This document shows positions 22,902 to 23,908 of a stretch of DNA of 23,908 nt, one piece after another. This DNA comes from Flavobacteriales bacterium. GTDB lineage: Bacteria; Bacteroidota; Bacteroidia; Flavobacteriales_D; Crocinitomicaceae. The position numbers and the translations under genes were made by a program. Within the stretch, counting starts at the first letter, position 1. Each line of letters starts with the position of its first letter. Location: NCBI GenBank assembly GCA_947458985.1, contig CANHBA010000010.1, positions 1 through 23,908 of the forward strand, in the 5' to 3' direction. The notes under the pieces are model-generated. The model made no database searches. It was not told where the DNA came from and worked only from the letters and a program-made list of their open reading frames with translations.

Positions 22902-23908
22902 ATGAAAACAAAAAAATTACAATCATTATTTATACTAGTTGCTATTTTCTTTAGTGGTATGGCTAGTTATTTTGCGCAGCCGAGCAATACGATTGCCGTT
23001 GCGAATCCTAATGTGAACGCCCTAACTGTAAAACCAGAATCAGTGGCAAAAATGATGCGCCTTGAGCTCATCAAAATCAATAAGTACAAAGTTTACGATG
23101 AGTTTGACATGAACGAAGTCATCAAAGCAAAAGAAGAATATAAAGTGGGTTGTTATGGCCAAACTTGTCTTGCTAAACTTGGTGAAGAACTCAAAGTAGA
23201 TTACGTTATGTCTGGATCTATTGACGGTTTAGGTAACAAAATTGTCGTGACTATCAAAATCATTGATGTCAAAGGGCAAGCACTTTACAAATCTTCAGTT
23301 CGCGAGTTTGACAACCAAGAGTTGGAGGTACAACGCATGGTAGAAATCGTTTTGGCAGACATGCATGGCCTCACGGTCGATAAAGTACTTTCTGATCGCT
23401 TAGCCTTTAAAAACGAGGTCATTACTTCTAACAACATCGGTAAAATCAACAATTCAGGTCCGCGCATTGGTTTTGCAGCCATGACAGGCGACGTAGCAGA
23501 ATTTGCAACGCGTCCGGAAATATACGGCGGTTTGGGTATCCAGCCATTTACCTCTATGATTGGTTATCAAATTGAAGGACAATACGTAGGTACAGAAAAT
23601 TTCTCAGCGTTAGTTGAAGGGATTGTCAATATTTCAGGCTTAGAGCAAAGTCAGTTCATACCTTCTTTTTCATTATTGAATGGTTTTCGTTTTGGTAAAG
23701 CAAATTGGGAATTCGCTTTCGGTCCTCGCTTTGGCGTGAAGTCTACCTCAACTGGTTACTTAGATACAGATGGTTTGTATGGCGCTCAAGGTGGATACTA
23801 CACGCAACAAGAGTGGTTGGCTTCTGGCGGTAAAGAACTCCTTTCCACAGGTGAAATTATTCTCGAGCCTTTCGGAGGTTTTACAGAGCATTTTGACAAA
23901 GAAGGTTC
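22902..23908 (+). CDS. Secreted two-part protein: TolB/CsgG/LpoB-like N-terminal domain plus beta-rich region (3' end outside window)
   Basis: The frame is open from the ATG at 22902 to the window edge, giving 335 complete codons and no stop. After a signal peptide (about 1-25, ending SYFAQ) there is a domain (about 28-155) of the kind seen in TolB/CsgG/LpoB-like nucleotide-independent envelope proteins. It has a conserved pattern KYKVYDEFDMNEV, then C84-YGQT-C89, LGEELKVDYVMSGSIDGLG and VTIKIIDVKGQALY. The later part (about 190-335) is rich in alternating hydrophobic and aromatic residues with Gly (FAFGPRFGVK, GAQGGYY), like an outer-membrane barrel or beta-sandwich. The function is unknown. 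It has its own promoter. Its end and overall size cannot be judged from this window. Confidence 0.72.
   Translation, partial: MKTKKLQSLFILVAIFFSGMASYFAQPSNTIAVANPNVNALTVKPESVAKMMRLELIKINKYKVYDEFDMNEVIKAKEEYKVGCYGQTCLAKLGEELKVDYVMSGSIDGLGNKIVVTIKIIDVKGQALYKSSVREFDNQELEVQRMVEIVLADMHGLTVDKVLSDRLAFKNEVITSNNIGKINNSGPRIGFAAMTGDVAEFATRPEIYGGLGIQPFTSMIGYQIEGQYVGTENFSALVEGIVNISGLEQSQFIPSFSLLNGFRFGKANWEFAFGPRFGVKSTSTGYLDTDGLYGAQGGYYTQQEWLASGGKELLSTGEIILEPFGGFTEHFDKEG

Noticed and set aside
1..23908. tRNA, rRNA, transposase or phage genes
   Set aside because: I looked for them on both strands and saw none; all stretches are accounted for by the listed genes.

Overview
The window is an ordinary-looking chromosomal segment of a Bacteroidota bacterium. 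Four things point there: promoter elements of the TAnnTTTG (-7) / TTG (-33) type; a PorW/SprE-type type IX secretion lipoprotein; a MurF-alanine racemase fusion; and the style of LeuRS, GatA, thymidine kinase and B12-MerR seen in that phylum. I cannot fix the genus. Coding density is very high, with many 4-20 nt gene overlaps. I see no tRNA, rRNA, insertion sequence, phage gene or CRISPR array, and no gene-free stretch above about 100 nt.

Layout. (1) 1-2728: 3' end of infB, tatA and gatA (translation and protein export). (2) 2725-6689: a LysM lytic transglycosylase, a family 2 glycosyltransferase, a heptosyltransferase (GT9) and a short UbiA-like membrane protein, tightly coupled as a cell-envelope block. 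(3) 6677-9532: leuS with its own promoter and a hairpin terminator shared with the convergent gene. (4) 9533-10402 (minus): a MerR regulator with a complete cobalamin-binding domain (CarH/LitR type), transcribed divergently from engB. (5) 10486-15512: engB, yebC, porW/sprE, a bactofilin, AtpZ and an AtpI-like protein. The last four are spaced or overlapped like an operon. (6) 15504-17742 (minus): an acidic repeat protein followed by a secreted M28 metallopeptidase. (7) 17835-22804: tdk, murF-alr fusion, an outer-membrane-type protein and an HTH protein, tightly spaced. (8) 22902 to the end: a secreted two-part protein with a TolB/CsgG/LpoB-like N-terminal domain, cut off by the window edge.

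Most genes are housekeeping or envelope biogenesis. The points most worth following are: the B12-type regulator with a 6-bp-arm inverted repeat at its own promoter and a related shorter repeat in the last gene's promoter; the UbiA homologue that keeps only the second aspartate motif; the shortened, divergent MurF half of MurF-Alr; the AtpZ/AtpI-like pair with no ATP synthase genes behind it; and the porW-bactofilin coupling. I found no clear novel defence or mobile system.
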